Source: Conchocele bisecta (taxonomy: Eukaryota; Mollusca; Bivalvia; Lucinida; Thyasiridae). Taken from it: 64,000 nt of DNA. Shown here in pieces: positions 46,796-58,800 of the stretch. Positions within the stretch are counted from its first letter, which is position 1. Each line of letters starts with the position of its first letter. The DNA is taken from contig CM055279.1 in NCBI GenBank assembly GCA_029237695.1, positions 24,183,919-24,247,918 of the forward strand, written 5' to 3'. The notes below the pieces were generated by a model, which was given only the letters and a program-made list of their open reading frames with translations, was not told the DNA's origin and searched no databases. A program made the position numbers and the translations under genes.

Positions 46796-47255
46796 ATACG
46801 TGAATGTGAACATATTCAGACGGAGGATTTACCAATAACTATATGACATCGTTTCATGTCAGATGGACGCTGAAAATTACGGAAACGCAAATATTTTACG
46901 TAAATGGTCAAAAGTTGCGGGAACTTTCAGTACACATACGGATTTAAAATGTTCATCAGCACAACATTATTGTCTAGCCAGTTGTAACATATTTATTTGT
47001 TTGTCTGGCGAAGGAAAGAAATCTGTGTTTAAACTGTGGATCAAAAATGAATGATGATCAATAGCAGTAACTTGCAGATCTTGGAACAGCACTCATTACA
47101 ATGTTCAGTTACAAGCGCGTAGCATTTGGTCCATGACTGTATGGCGTCAAATACGACGTGAAAAGGTGAAGCATTCTGTTAAACCAAGAAACACGTCTAC
47201 TACTTAACACATACAGCACTCATCATCAATGCCTGCGGTCAGGTCTGTAGCCGAT

Positions 47256-47542
47256 CAACATTGCAAAGTATACTTTTCTAGCAAAGTATACTTTGAGGGA
47301 GAAATTTTAAATTTTATGATAAATTTATTAATTTTTATTATACTGAATTTATTACATTATTACAGCCATTTTGGCTGTGATAATGTAATAAATTCAGTAT
47401 AATAATTCTGCATACTTTTAATCATGAAATATATTCATTTGCTTAGTTCTATATGAAATAATGTATTTCCGGAAAAATAAATGATTACTCCCTGAAAGTA
47501 TACTTTGCTAGAAAAGTATACTTTGCAATGTTGGTGAAATAG
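47256..47542. mobile_element. TIR element family C, copy 1
   Basis: Ends 'caacattgcaaagtatactt' and 'aagtatactttgcaatgttg' are inverted. Each end repeats 'aaagtatactttg', and the centre is a perfect hairpin 'tattacagccattttggctg'. Copy 2 at 58105-58392. Confidence 0.82.
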
Positions 47543-47880
47543 GCTACTGGAATGTGCCCTGAGAGTAGTTCATGAAGAGCCATCCCATACCGAGTTCGGT
47601 TATGGTAACGGAACATGGGTGATTTTTTCCTGTAATGATGACCCAATCGACAGCAGCTCCAGAGTTACTCAAATACTTTGTATGCATTTGCAAAGGTTTG
47701 TGTAGTGAGGAATGTATGTGTTTTCGATGCACTGCCGAGTTGTTTGGAGGATGTATGTGCGTGGTAGAGGATCATCATGTGCCAATCAATATACACTTGC
47801 AAATGCCTTGGAACAATGTGACGACAGTAAGTTAATCTTTGATGCAGGCAGTATGTAATGATCACGCACAATATGTATGA
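47535..47880 (+). pseudogene. C-terminal fragment of PIN/CXC gene, right arm
   Basis: Encodes PVMMTQSTAAPELLKYF, then VCICKGLCSEECMCFRC (47680-47730), i.e. the APE block followed by the cysteine-rich tail. Stops and frameshifts precede it (TGA after TEHG). The reverse complement of this segment matches 44440-44790 over about 340 bp. Confidence 0.62.
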
Positions 47881-47947
47881 CAGACTATGTAAGTAATCCG
47901 TATATGTGATTGTTTGGTATGTACTGTCAACAATTTGATAGCAAATT

Positions 47948-48044
47948 AGTAATGCACTAAACCATCTAATGAAGCACTAAACCATCTAATGAAATGTGGA
48001 ATATTTAATATTCCACATTTCATTAGATGGTTTAGTGCATTACT
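47948..48044. repeat. Hairpin with duplicated arm segment
   Basis: 'agtaatgcactaaaccatct' is duplicated in tandem on the left arm and pairs with 'agatggtttagtgcattact' on the right around 'gtggaatatttaatattcca'. Confidence 0.75.
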
Positions 48045-48768
48045 ATGTGTATACTGTAACACATAACTGGTATCAGGCAGTATATGTATGATGATTCGCG
48101 TGTAAATTCACTCAAAGCTAGAAAGTATAAGCTACGCAACCTCTGTTATTTGTATATTTCTATACATTTCGACCATCTACGAAGAGATACTGAATGGTAT
48201 AATCATCGATGTGACTTGTAATGTACTGAAAGTTTATTATGACAAAAAAACAACATATTACATAATTATCTTACTCTATAGTCTAGTTCTATTATTCCTG
48301 CAAGTTTACAAGTTAATTATATTTTACAACTTGGCAATTTGGCGGCCATTTTGGATATCAGTTTGTATAATATTGCTTACAATGTTTTAGTACATTAATT
48401 AAAATGGTATATTAAACCGAAAGTCAATATAGTTTTGCCATATTCTGAAAGTATTTATCAAATATGGATGAAAAATGCACATTTGAATTCCATGTCAGTC
48501 ATATTGGCAGCCATCTTGACGCTGTATGTTACTATTTCCCTTGCAAAATCAACTGAAATTACGTCGTAATATATCATGAATGAAATTCAAACAAAACATT
48601 GTCTATATATGTTCTTATAAGCTCAATGATGATGTTGAATTTGAGCTTGATATTTTTGGCAGCCATCTTGGACGCCATCTTGAATTACGACTTTGTTCCG
48701 CAGATGCCGCAATGGCATCACGCGGATCGGTAATTTAGAGACCAGGACGAATATTTTGGTATATAATA

Positions 48769-48890
48769 ACGGAGCCCCTCATGGTACATGGATATTTGTT
48801 CGTGGATTGTTCAATTGAGGGAATTGTTATTTCGTGGGATCGAATTAAAATAAAATAAATAATTCTACGTCCCCATGCGGGGCTCCGTAG
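48769..48890. mobile_element. TIR element family F, copy 3
   Basis: A short copy ('acggagcccc' to 'tgcggggctccgta') directly abutting the right end of element 3, with internal 'gggaattgttatttcgtggg'. Confidence 0.75.
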
Positions 48891-48897
48891 CCTATTG

Positions 48898-49655
48898 ACC
48901 GTCCGCAACCTCCTTAAATAGCAACCTCCTTACATAGCAACCTCCTTACATAGCAACCTCCTTAAATAGCAACCTCCTTAAATAGCAACCTCCTTACATA
49001 GCATAGCAACCTCCTTAAATAGCAACCTCCTTACATAGCAACCTCCTTACATAGCAACCTCCTTAAATAGCAACCTCCTTAAATGCAATCCTTACGTCCA
49101 TCCGCAATCCTTCCGTAGCAACCTCCTTATAGGCAACCTCCTTAAATAGCAACCTCCTTACATAGCAACATCCTCCTTTTTAAAAAATAGCAACCTCCTA
49201 CATAGCCAAACAAACCTCCTTATAGCAACCTCCTTACATAGCATCCCTCCTTTAAATAGCAAACCCCCTCCTTAAACCAAAATACAACCTCCTTAAATAG
49301 CATCCTTTAAATAGCAACCTCCTTAAATAGCAACCTCCTTAAATAGCAACCTCCTTACATAGCAACCTCCTTAAATAGCAACCTCCTATCAACCTCCTTA
49401 AATAGCAACCTCCTTACATAGCAACCTCCTTAAATAGCAACCTCCTTACATAGCAACCTCCTTAAATAGCAACCTCCTTACATAGCAACCTCCTTAAATA
49501 GCAACCTCCTTACATAGCAACCTCCTTAAATAGCAACCTCCTTAACCTTAAATAGCAACCTCCTTACATAGCAACCTCCTTAAATAGCAACCTCCTTACA
49601 TAGCAACCTCCTTACATAGCAACCTCCTTAAATAGCAACCTCCTTAAATAGCATC
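48898..49655. repeat. 16-bp minisatellite, ATAGCAACCTCCTTAA/CAT
   Basis: About 46 units of 'agcaacctccttacat' or 'agcaacctccttaaat', with degraded units near 49080-49300. Direct tandem units without distinct spacers, so not a CRISPR array. Confidence 0.92.
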
Positions 49656-49765
49656 AGGCCATTTTTCTGACGAGAGTAACTCAGTTGCAGTACTATGAGG
49701 AAATTTAATATGTGCATCAGTGCCTGATTACCCACATCCGGTGGACGTTGGTTCCGATAGAGAAA

Positions 49766-50035
49766 CAAATAGAGAATAGAAGGTTAGTGCCGTGAATGGG
49801 AAAAAATATATGGCAAGGCTCAGGAAACGGGATGGGCGAGGCTATGCCGAGCACATCCCGTTTCCGTGCCGCGCCAGATATGTTTTCCCATTCACGGCAC
49901 TAACCTACTATTCTATTTATCCCGTCAACACCTACACATGGCTGTAAAATGCAAATATAGTATTGACTGGATATAAAAAATGTTTCACGGCACCGTGTTT
50001 CACGGCACGTAAGCGCTGTGTTGACGGGATTAACA
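49766..50035. mobile_element. Fold-back element family A, copy 9
   Basis: Second and third palindromes complete ('gtgccgtgaatgggaaaaaa' and 'tatttatcccgtcaacacc'); first palindrome absent. Confidence 0.8.
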
Positions 50036-50235
50036 GTGTTATTACCCAACTCCTTATGTAAGTTGATATTGCATATGTTTGACTAATTCCATGGGTTTTG
50101 ACGTGTCTGAGAAATAGTTTCACGTGCCTGGGCAATGTTTGCGCGTGCCAGTGGAATAGTCAAAACTATTTCATCCATCCAAAATCATGATTGTTGTCGA
50201 TGATTACGTCATTACGTAATATTTAGATCAGTCAG

Positions 50236-50540
50236 ATCGGATTAGGTCTGATTAGCTCAGTAGGCAGAGCGTCGAAGTGCGGATCCGGAGACCCCGGGAT
50301 TTCCGACCTCGACCCGCTGCCAATGGCCGATGCGGCGTGTCCTTGGGCAAGACAACTTCGTGCTAGCCTAGTCCTATCGGATGGGGACTTACATAGTCGG
50401 TCCCGACATGCAAGGTCATCGAGCCAGTGCCATCGTTAAATCAAAGCATTTTCTAGATCGCCCCGCGGTGGTATTGACAATGCGATGTGATGTACGATTG
50501 TCCATGTGACCTAGGGGCAATATTGTTGACTTTTCCTCGA
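50236..50540 (+). mobile_element. tRNA-derived SINE
   Basis: Head has A box 'tagctcagtagg' and a degenerate B-box region 'ccgggatttccgacctcgac'. The core 'catgcaaggtcatcgagcc' plus 'agtgccatcgttaaat' is nearly the same as the SINE at 21290-21580 although the heads differ. No clear target duplication; 3' end approximate. Confidence 0.75.
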
Positions 50541-50567
50541 ATCGCCATGAAATAACTGTATATTATA

Positions 50568-50972
50568 TCAGAGCTCCAGATAAGGTGCGTATTTGCTTAA
50601 ATACCCAATTAAAATTGCCAAAAACCCAATTGAAATCAGAAGTAGTGAGTATCAAAAAGCAATGAAAGTTTTGTGGTATCTTTATCATGCTACAGAAAAC
50701 AATAAACAGATCACAGATATAGCATATGTTTTCTTATTTTTCCATGAAAACATATCTTGGTATTTCATTAGAGTTGTCTCCAAGGAGACAATTCTAATGA
50801 AATGCCAAGACTTGTTTTCATTTAGAAGCAAACTATTCGGTAATTGCGGTCTGATGATGTGCAAACAGTAGTCATATTTTATTTTACCCAATTCAAATTT
50901 TGAAATACCCAATTGCTTCAGAAATGATGGAGTGACAATACTCAATTACTAATTCCTTATCTGGATCTCTGT
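50568..50972. mobile_element. Fold-back element with central hairpin
   Basis: Ends 'tcagagctccagataagg' and 'ccttatctggatctctg' are inverted. 'aatacccaatt' repeats inward on both sides, and the centre hairpin at 50758-50815 pairs 'cttggtatttcattagagtt' with its complement around 'ctccaaggag'. Confidence 0.75.
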
Positions 50973-51639
50973 TGTATACCCGGCCTCATAAGGCAGTTCG
51001 ATAAGCTATACGCACTTCCCTTAGATTCGTTATCCAACGCGCCGAGATCTTCATCGGATGAGATAAATATGGCACATATATTCACTTTCGGTAAGTAAGC
51101 CTAGCAATGGGAGGTAACCAAACGTATTGAACTTTGCTATAGATTGACACATGTGTTGCAATAGCACAAATTTTAGGCACAACCAAAGCCGAATGAGGAC
51201 ATAGTTAGTACCTGTGTTTCCAGTTAATGGTACACCGACCGTTGGTCGTCGTTTAAACGCACCACTTCTTCCCAATACACGTGGGCTTCTTTCCTGAAAA
51301 TCCATATGCAAGGTAATATTTAACTTTGCATTGCAACTGTAATGTAAAACTGAGTAACGTGACGTCAAAACAATATAGGGGCATGACAGGATTTTAATAA
51401 AAAGTAATATAAAAAGCAAAAATATTTTTTCTTCATGGCCCTGCGTAAAGCCCTGCTATCCTGTTTAATGAAACAAGTGTTTTCGCGTCAATTCTTCGCC
51501 ACGCATTTTGGTACAGATCAATCATCACATCAGCAGCACATCACATGGTTTGATGTGCTGCTGATATGACGCTTGATCTGTCCCAAAATGATTTGCGAAA
51601 ATTGGCGCGAACATATAAAAACATCTATCTTGTTGCGTG
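50973..51639. other. No gene; small hairpin
   Basis: Hairpin at about 51513-51588 ('cagcagcacatcacatggtt', 'gtgctgctg'). Open frames on both strands are unsupported. Confidence 0.45.
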
Positions 51640-53215
51640 CAACAGGAAAAGACGATATTTATGTCCCTGGGATTCAAAGCCTGATAAAATTAGTATACAA
51701 ATTGTTGTTAAAATGTTCGAAGAAGGCGGGCTAAAAATGATAGAATTGGAATCGTTTATTGATGCACTAAAGGCTACATGGGTCAAAAGACTTTGAAACT
51801 GAAAATCACGGAAAATGGAAAGTACTATATTTAAACTATTTGAAATATTTTGGTGGTGTAAATATATTTGAAGGAAATGTAAACCAAACAGACGTAAAAC
51901 ACTTGATAACAAATAAGTTTTTGACAGATGTTCTTAAATCATGGTGCAAGCTAAACTTCTGCGATAATCCAGAAACAATATCAAAGCAAATTTTATGGAA
52001 CAATTCGAAAATAAAAGGTAATGGAAGAATGTTTTACTACAAGGAATGGGCTAATAAGGGGATTAAATATATAGAACAACTATACGATTATAGAACTACA
52101 TCATTCTTTAATTTTACAAAAATAAAATAACTATTTGATGTTAGTAATAACGATTACCTAAAATACTTCAAACTTATTTCGTGCATTCCTCAAGACAGGA
52201 GAACACGAATTACAAATGAAAGAATAAACACGATTAATACAAAGATATTATTAATAGAACAAACAAAAACCACGACCAAATGTAATAAGAAGCTATATAA
52301 CATGTTTCTTAATCAACAGAAACCGGTTGTGCATAAAGCCAAGACAAAATGGGATGACGAATTCGCGGATAAAAATATAAATTGGAAGATAGTCTACACA
52401 AATCATTTTACAAACACTATAAGTTCTAAACTTAGGAATTTTCAGTACAAATTTTTCATGAGAATTGTCGCTGCAAACGATTATTTACTTAAGTGTAACA
52501 TTGTCAGCTCCAATTTGTGTGATGTTTGCGCCATGGCTCCAGAAACAAATAAGCACCTTTATTGGGAATGCGCCAACATTTTTGGTCACAGCTGAATACC
52601 TTTTTAAACAATAATAATACTGTATGTAATTTTGATTGGCACACTGTTTGCTTCGGGCAATATGAGCAAGACAACTAGTTTTTCAACTTTTGTATCATAC
52701 TAGGAAAATACTTTATATATACATGTAAATTACGAAACACGGAACCTAAATTTCCAGAGTTTATGTCTTACCTAAAGGCAACACAAAATATTGAAAAAGA
52801 AATTGCAATGAATATAAATAAGCTCATAGTTCATGAACGAAAATGGAATGTTATCCAATTAGACAAACACTCATTTAGAGATGCACGAACCTTCTGATTA
52901 TACATACAAATATTACAGTTAGGTATAACAGCATATACCGTAATAGTATTGTATCGTGGTGTGTTGCTCAATTATTATTCACCAAACCCATATCTCATTT
53001 TCAACTCTATTCTCTCATCTACATAACATTCTTTAATAAATCCAACCTAACCATGTATGAACAATACGTTATAATCTATAAGTATTTACAATACATGTAC
53101 TCATAGTTGATTGTAAACAAGGAGTGTAACCTATAAATGCTTGTTGTTAAACTGCTTGTAACTCATGTATTGTTTGTATATGACTGTGTATGGAAATAAA
53201 TACTTAAAACTGATA
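51640..53215 (+). mobile_element. LINE remnant, decayed
   Basis: Three broken frames spell out the C-terminal part of a LINE pol: CPWDSKPDKISIQIVVKMFE then GGLKMIELESFIDALKATWV (51650-51795); ILWNNSKIKGNGRMFYYKEW (51990-52060); KIVYTNHFTNTISSKLRNFQ and CDVCAMAPETNKHLYWECAN (52390-52580), a cysteine/His end typical of L1/Tx1-like elements. Downstream untranslated sequence runs to 'ggaaataaatacttaaaac'. No catalytic RT domain. Confidence 0.8.
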
Positions 53216-54570
53216 TTTATGTCCCGATATCGGTGAAAATAGAAACAACATAGTATTCATAGTATCGACATATATCTTCACTTAAACCACTTTACACAGG
53301 GCCATGATGAAAACGCATTTTTACTTTTTATACTATTTTTTCTTAAAATCCTATCATGCTAATATGCTAACTTGCATGCATATAGGTAACCGCAATTTGT
53401 TATCGAATTTATATTCCCAGAAACATGCCATGCTCATCACTCATCATTCTTAATTAAAATAAATTAAGGAATAAAATCATTGGGTTTTTCGTTTAAAGTG
53501 GTGTACATTAAATTTGGTCGTTTAAAGTGCGTGGTATACGAACTTCAAGGACTTATATGTATAATGCATTTTGTGATAGTTTCAAATAAAAATAACCAAA
53601 CAATGGAGTTACAATTGAAACTTATCGTATTTTACGTCATTTTGTCACAATTCCTGGAACAGCGACGTTGCCGGTCAATAGAATGACGTAAATGACATGA
53701 CAATGTCGTGGATATTAATGACGGCAAACAAACTTTAACCAATCACCGACGTCGCGCGACGTCTTGTGTATCTAATGTAATGTATAGGGATGTAAGCGAA
53801 ATACGTCGAATGGGCATTTGCATTACGAATTTAAAGAAGTTATAACTATTTATTCGCAAGTGTCCATTTGTTTATAATATTTATTTGTCGTCTCTGTCAG
53901 AAACAATTTGTAATGGCCCTCATTTGAAGTACGGGTATGATGTATCGTACAGTTTGCGGGTATGTGTGATTGTTTCTGATAGCACGTAGAAAATGTGCGG
54001 GTTCTAATATTTTGAATATTAATGTATCTGGTTCTTTTCTCAGTTTGATAAGAAAAATTGGCACATTACAATGGAGACAGTTACTATGGGATCTAATAAA
54101 AGTTATATTTGCAGTTTAACGTGTGTTTGGCTTAGATGACACCGATTGGATTTACATTTATGCTCAATAAATGTAAATCCATCAATCGTGAAGCCGTTCC
54201 AGTCCGGGTTATCGTTATCGAACGGAAAGATGCCAGACAATAATTAGTATTGTGTTTAATGTTGATGTGACCACACTGACAAAATACACGAACTATCTAT
54301 ACCAGCTGCCGTTTCTTGTTGTTATATTGTATCGTGTGCTATGCTTCATCATGTTAGTGATGGAACATATTAAGGTGTTACAATTGTTTCTGATAGAAGA
54401 GAATATAACTATTTTATTTGCGTCTGAATTTTCGAAAGAGCAAAATTAGTGATTTATACTAAATGTATGTAAACGTACAGGTATATAGTGAAGACGGTTC
54501 AGTACAGTCTTTCGATAGACTAAGTACGTACATAAAATTAGACTAAATATCGAAGTCAAAGACTGTATGT
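53216..54570. other. No gene recognised
   Basis: AT-rich. Short frames at 53480-53686 and 54252-54449 have no support. Confidence 0.4.
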
Positions 54571-54682
54571 TAAGTATAAGTTAGATCACGGTTCGTCCGC
54601 ATGTACGAGGAGACAATCCGCGAGCTTTAGCGAGCGGATTATCGATCGTACATGCGGATAAACGTGATCTAACTTATGTATC
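54571..54682. repeat. Hairpin, TAAGTTAGATCACG arms
   Basis: 'taagtataagttagatcacg' and 'cgtgatctaacttatg' are imperfect arms with inner 'tccgcatgtacga/tcgtacatgcgga'; the centre is 'ccgcgagctttagcgagcgg'. Confidence 0.7.
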
Positions 54683-54924
54683 ACATCCTCATGCACATAC
54701 CTTGCACACGAGCTGTTTCAATACAGAAACAACACCCGGAAATGTGTCAAAGATGTGATAATGTTTGATACACGTACATTTAACACATTAACAAAACAAA
54801 AACTTTATCACGCTACATCATATGTCACAAGCTGTTGTTTTGTGCTTACGAAGATGTGAGATATTTCATGAAAACGTTTTACTGTTTACTATTTGCAATC
54901 TTGTGTGTACAAGGTGTAAGATCA

Positions 54925-55205
54925 AGTGGTTACAACAACAACAGCACGTACTGAAACGTCCAGAAGCCCTCCGACTCAAAGTACGTATTCCTTTATTGTG
55001 TACTTATTATGTAGCGGATTTTTGTGACATATGGCGCGTCAGACGCGTCTTGTTAAGCTGCATTTGGTGGTCTCAGTACCTTGGCCCAAACTTCGGTCGT
55101 TTTTGCGAAGAATCGATTACCGTGTCTACTGACACGGAAATCTATTCTTCGCAAAAACGACAAACGTATGTGCCTAACTGCGCCATATTTCATCAACATC
55201 CGTTG
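54925..55205. mobile_element. Family I element, copy 2
   Basis: Shares with 41757-42320 the segments 'atatggcgc(g/a)(g/t)ca', 'gctgcatttggtggtct', 'ttcgcaaaaacgac' and 'gcgccatatttcatcaacat'. Inverted inner arms. Confidence 0.6.
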
Positions 55206-55489
55206 CCTATTCAGAAAAATATCAAATAATACTGGACACATTTCAAGAAACTATCACAGTTTATGTTATTGTGTTTCATTCAAACGCGCCATTCTTCTTA
55301 CTGTCTGTTCCACGTTTTGCTGCCAACGAACTTTTGGCCATTAAACACATTAAATCTAAAAAATATTTAAAAGTAAGTACTTTTTTATCAATAACAAAAA
55401 AAAAAAAAATCACCCTCCCCAAAACATTTTATTTGATGAAATTCTATCAAATATTGATTTTATTGCGAAAAAAATATTTTCCTATTTAC

Positions 55490-55801
55490 CTCCAGAGTCT
55501 CCGTCCCCTACTGCTCCAAGTGGACCGAATGTTCCACTGCCAAATGAACCGACCGCTCCACCGGCAAATGGACCGATCGCTCCACCGGCAAAGTGACCGG
55601 CCGCTCCACTGCCAAATGAACCGACCGCTCCACCGGCAAACGGACCGACCGCTCGACCGGCAAATGAACCGACCGCTCCACCGGCAAACGGACCGACCGC
55701 TCCACCGGCAAACGGACCGACCGCTCCACCGGCAAATGGACCGACCGCTCCACTATCACGTGGACCGAAAGCAACACCGTCAAAGGCTCCACTACCGAAT
55801 C
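55490..55801 (-). CDS. Glycine-rich gene exon 4, AVGPFAGG repeats
   Basis: 312 bp, acceptor 'ttatgcaatgcag', donor 'ctggag|gtaaata', phase 1-1. Encodes FGSGAFDGVAFGPRDSG and then about ten 8-residue units of the form AVGPFAGG (24-bp tandem repeat), ending GDGDSGG. The plus strand and the other minus frame are also open across the repeat, but only this frame has consistent splice sites. Confidence 0.78.
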
Positions 55802-58800
55802 CTGCATTGCATAATAATGAGACATTTTGGAAACGAAAATACAAAGTTACATGTACCGTTTATCTGGTGGACTGTGATGCGTATAGTTAAACAGACCTAC
55901 TGTCTGTTCCACGAAACCCAAATTATACGGCTATATAAACAATGCAAAAAACAATATTTTTTCGATAATATTACATTTTGTCAAAATTTAAGAATGAGCC
56001 TTGTTTTTAGTTCGTGAAATTTGGTCCAATATCGAATTTATTTCGAAAAAACATTTTATCAATGTTAAATCTCCATAGACATCTGCACTCTGTGAAGTAG
56101 TTGCGAACTGTAACTCTTGTACTCTATTCCCGTGACGTCCGTAGCCAGACTACGGACGGTACGGGAGTAAAATGCATGAGCTACTGTTCGCAACTATATA
56201 TGAATATATCAATGGGGATACAATTTGTTTTTCTAATTTCAGAAATAGTGGACCGATTTCAAAATGTAACTTGTGTAATGTAACTTTTTCTAAGTTAGAT
56301 TATTTCCTGGCTATCTAGCCATGTTTCGGAGTCAATTTCCAAACGTTTTCGTTTTTTTACTTCTCTCCCAGATTCTCCACCTCATTTTCCCCACGTTTAA
56401 TTTCCATAGATAAATCAATTGTTTTCCTAATAAAATATTTCTTTCGCATTGTTTATATAGCCGTCAAATGTGTGCAGGTTCCGTGAAACAGACAGTAGAG
56501 CAATTGACCTGGGGGCCGTTTCACTCAACTCCGTACGACCAAAATGGTTGTAAGTGCAAATTTAGGATCGTCTGGAAATTTCAATCGATGTATTTAGATT
56601 TATTGAGCATAGGCTGCATATGCAGCCTATGCTCAATAAATGTAAATCGAATAATTGTTTACAAGAAAATACTGTTAATGTAAAATTTACAGACTATCAT
56701 AATTTTGCTCTTACGAACATTTTTATCTTACGAAGTTTAGTGAAACGGGCCCCAGGGCCTCACGGAGACCCAGCCCCCGGCCGCCGTTTGGAACGACAAA
56801 CCCGAACTTTTTGATGCAAAATCAAAGTATTGTGTGCGTGTTTCGGACGGACGGACGGACGGACGAACTAACGTTCCGACTTGACTTCCCGTCAGTGGTA
56901 CATTCATTGTTTTCAAATAAAGGAAGGTCCATCTAAGACACAATATGCTTAGATGGTTACGACACGGGCGAACGGACGGACGGACAGATGACCGGACGGA
57001 AAGGCGAAAACTATATACCCTTCCAGGGGTATAAAAGCAATGTGCCTACTGACCATACTGTGTTCAAAATACAACTGTAATGAACATATTTACATCAATT
57101 TGTCATTGTTATTGAGTTCTGGATATAAGATGTCTTATCCAACAACGGTTTCTCTTTCGAAAGATACAGTATCCACATGTGCATATACATTAACCACATG
57201 TGCATATACATTAACCACATGTGCATACATTAACCACATGTGCATACATTAACCACATGTGCATATACATTAACCACATGTGCATACATTAACCACATGT
57301 GCATATACATTAACCACATGTGCATATACATTAACCACATGTGCATACATTAACCACATGTGCATATACATTAACCACATGTGCATATACATTAACCACA
57401 TGTGCATACATTAACCACATGTGCATATACACATTAACCACATGTGCATATACATTAACCACATGTGCATACATTAACCACATGTGCATACATTAACCAC
57501 ATGTGCATATACACATTACATGTGCATACATTAACCACATGTGCATATACATTAACCACATGTGCATATACATTAACCACATGTGCATACATTAACCACA
57601 TGTGCATACATTAACCACATGTGCATATACATTAACCACATGTGCATACATTAACCACATGTGCATATACATTAACCACATGTGCATACATTAACCACAT
57701 GTGCATATACATTAACCACATGTGCATATACATTAACCACAGCTCAACATCTTCCAAGTACGCTTACTGAAGATGAGAATATAACATGAGTTTATAAACA
57801 CAAAGTTTTAACCTGCATATTAAAAGTGAATATCTACTGACTGTTTCACGAAACCTGCCTAAATGTTACGGATATAACAATGTCAAAACAATATTTTTTT
57901 CGGTAATATTAAATTACAGCAAAATTTAAGATGAGCCTTCATTTTATTTCGTAAAATTTGGTCAACATTTTATTTTATTATGAAAAATATTTTTTTGTAA
58001 TGGAATTTAACATGGCGGGAAAGAGCTGGAGAAACTGCAGGAGGAGTCGAAAAACGAAAAAAAAATGGAAATTGTCTACGAAACCTGTAGCCGATTTCTT
58101 CAAATTTGCAAAGTATACTTATCTATCAAAGTATGCTTTGAGGGAGTAATCATTTATATTTCCCAAAATTCATTATTTAATATAGAACTAACGACTGCAT
58201 ATATTTGATGATTAAAAGTATGCAGCATTATTATACTAAATGTATTACATTATCACAGCCAAAATGGCTGTGATAATGTAATAAATTCAGTATAATAAAA
58301 CTTAATATATTTATCCTTAAATTGAAAATGTCTCCATCAAAGTATACTTTGCTAGGTAAGTATACTTTGCAATGTTGGTGAAATATGCTACAGGTCAGAT
58401 CGCTGGGAAATTATCTAACTAAGAAAACAAAAGACCTAGTAAAATTTTGAAAATTGATCCACTATTTCTGAAATTGGAAAATAAATCTCCGCGGTGATTT
58501 AAAGGTACATGCCCACTCGGTAGGAACAGAATGTTCGTTATAGGAATTGAATATTAAGTGTATCATTGTGTCACAATTATGCCAGTTATAAAAATTACAA
58601 GTGCCCCCTATACAGATATAATCATTTAGTAATATTTATTTTACTGATAGTGACGCGCGGTGGTATCAGGCTATTTTCATATGCAAATGAGACATGCTAT
58701 TTTTTTAGTTATGTATACTAATTAAATGCGTCACCGAAAAAATAAGATTATAGACAGATTATAAAGTGTGATCATTGCACATCAAAAAATAAATAGTAAT

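Larger units (their letters stand above)
43385..48770. mobile_element. PIN/CXC element 3, palindromic derivative
   Basis: Inverted ends at 43385-43495 and 48660-48770 share 'tatataccaa', 'ggcatctgcggaac' and 'cgtaattcaagatggcgtcc'. Subterminal 'caagatggcggcc'-like motifs occur near both ends (43473, 43739; 48353, 48508, 48660). A second pair of inverted arms, 44440-44790 and 47535-47880, encodes the C-terminal end of the same family as elements 1 and 2, with both copies pointing outward. The centre holds nested elements of families A, B and C. It looks like a non-autonomous, fold-back derivative made of two inverted 3' ends of a PIN/CXC element. Confidence 0.65.

Noticed and set aside
48898..49655. 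CRISPR-like array
   Set aside because: Units are directly adjacent with no unique spacers; the host is a eukaryote. It is a minisatellite.
50246..50325. Functional tRNA gene
   Set aside because: The B box is degenerate and the downstream SINE core shows it is a SINE head.
55271..56017. 248-codon plus-strand frame with HRQ/MDR repeats
   Set aside because: It is the antisense of a 24-bp repeat. Only the minus-strand AVGPFAGG frame has matching splice sites and phases.
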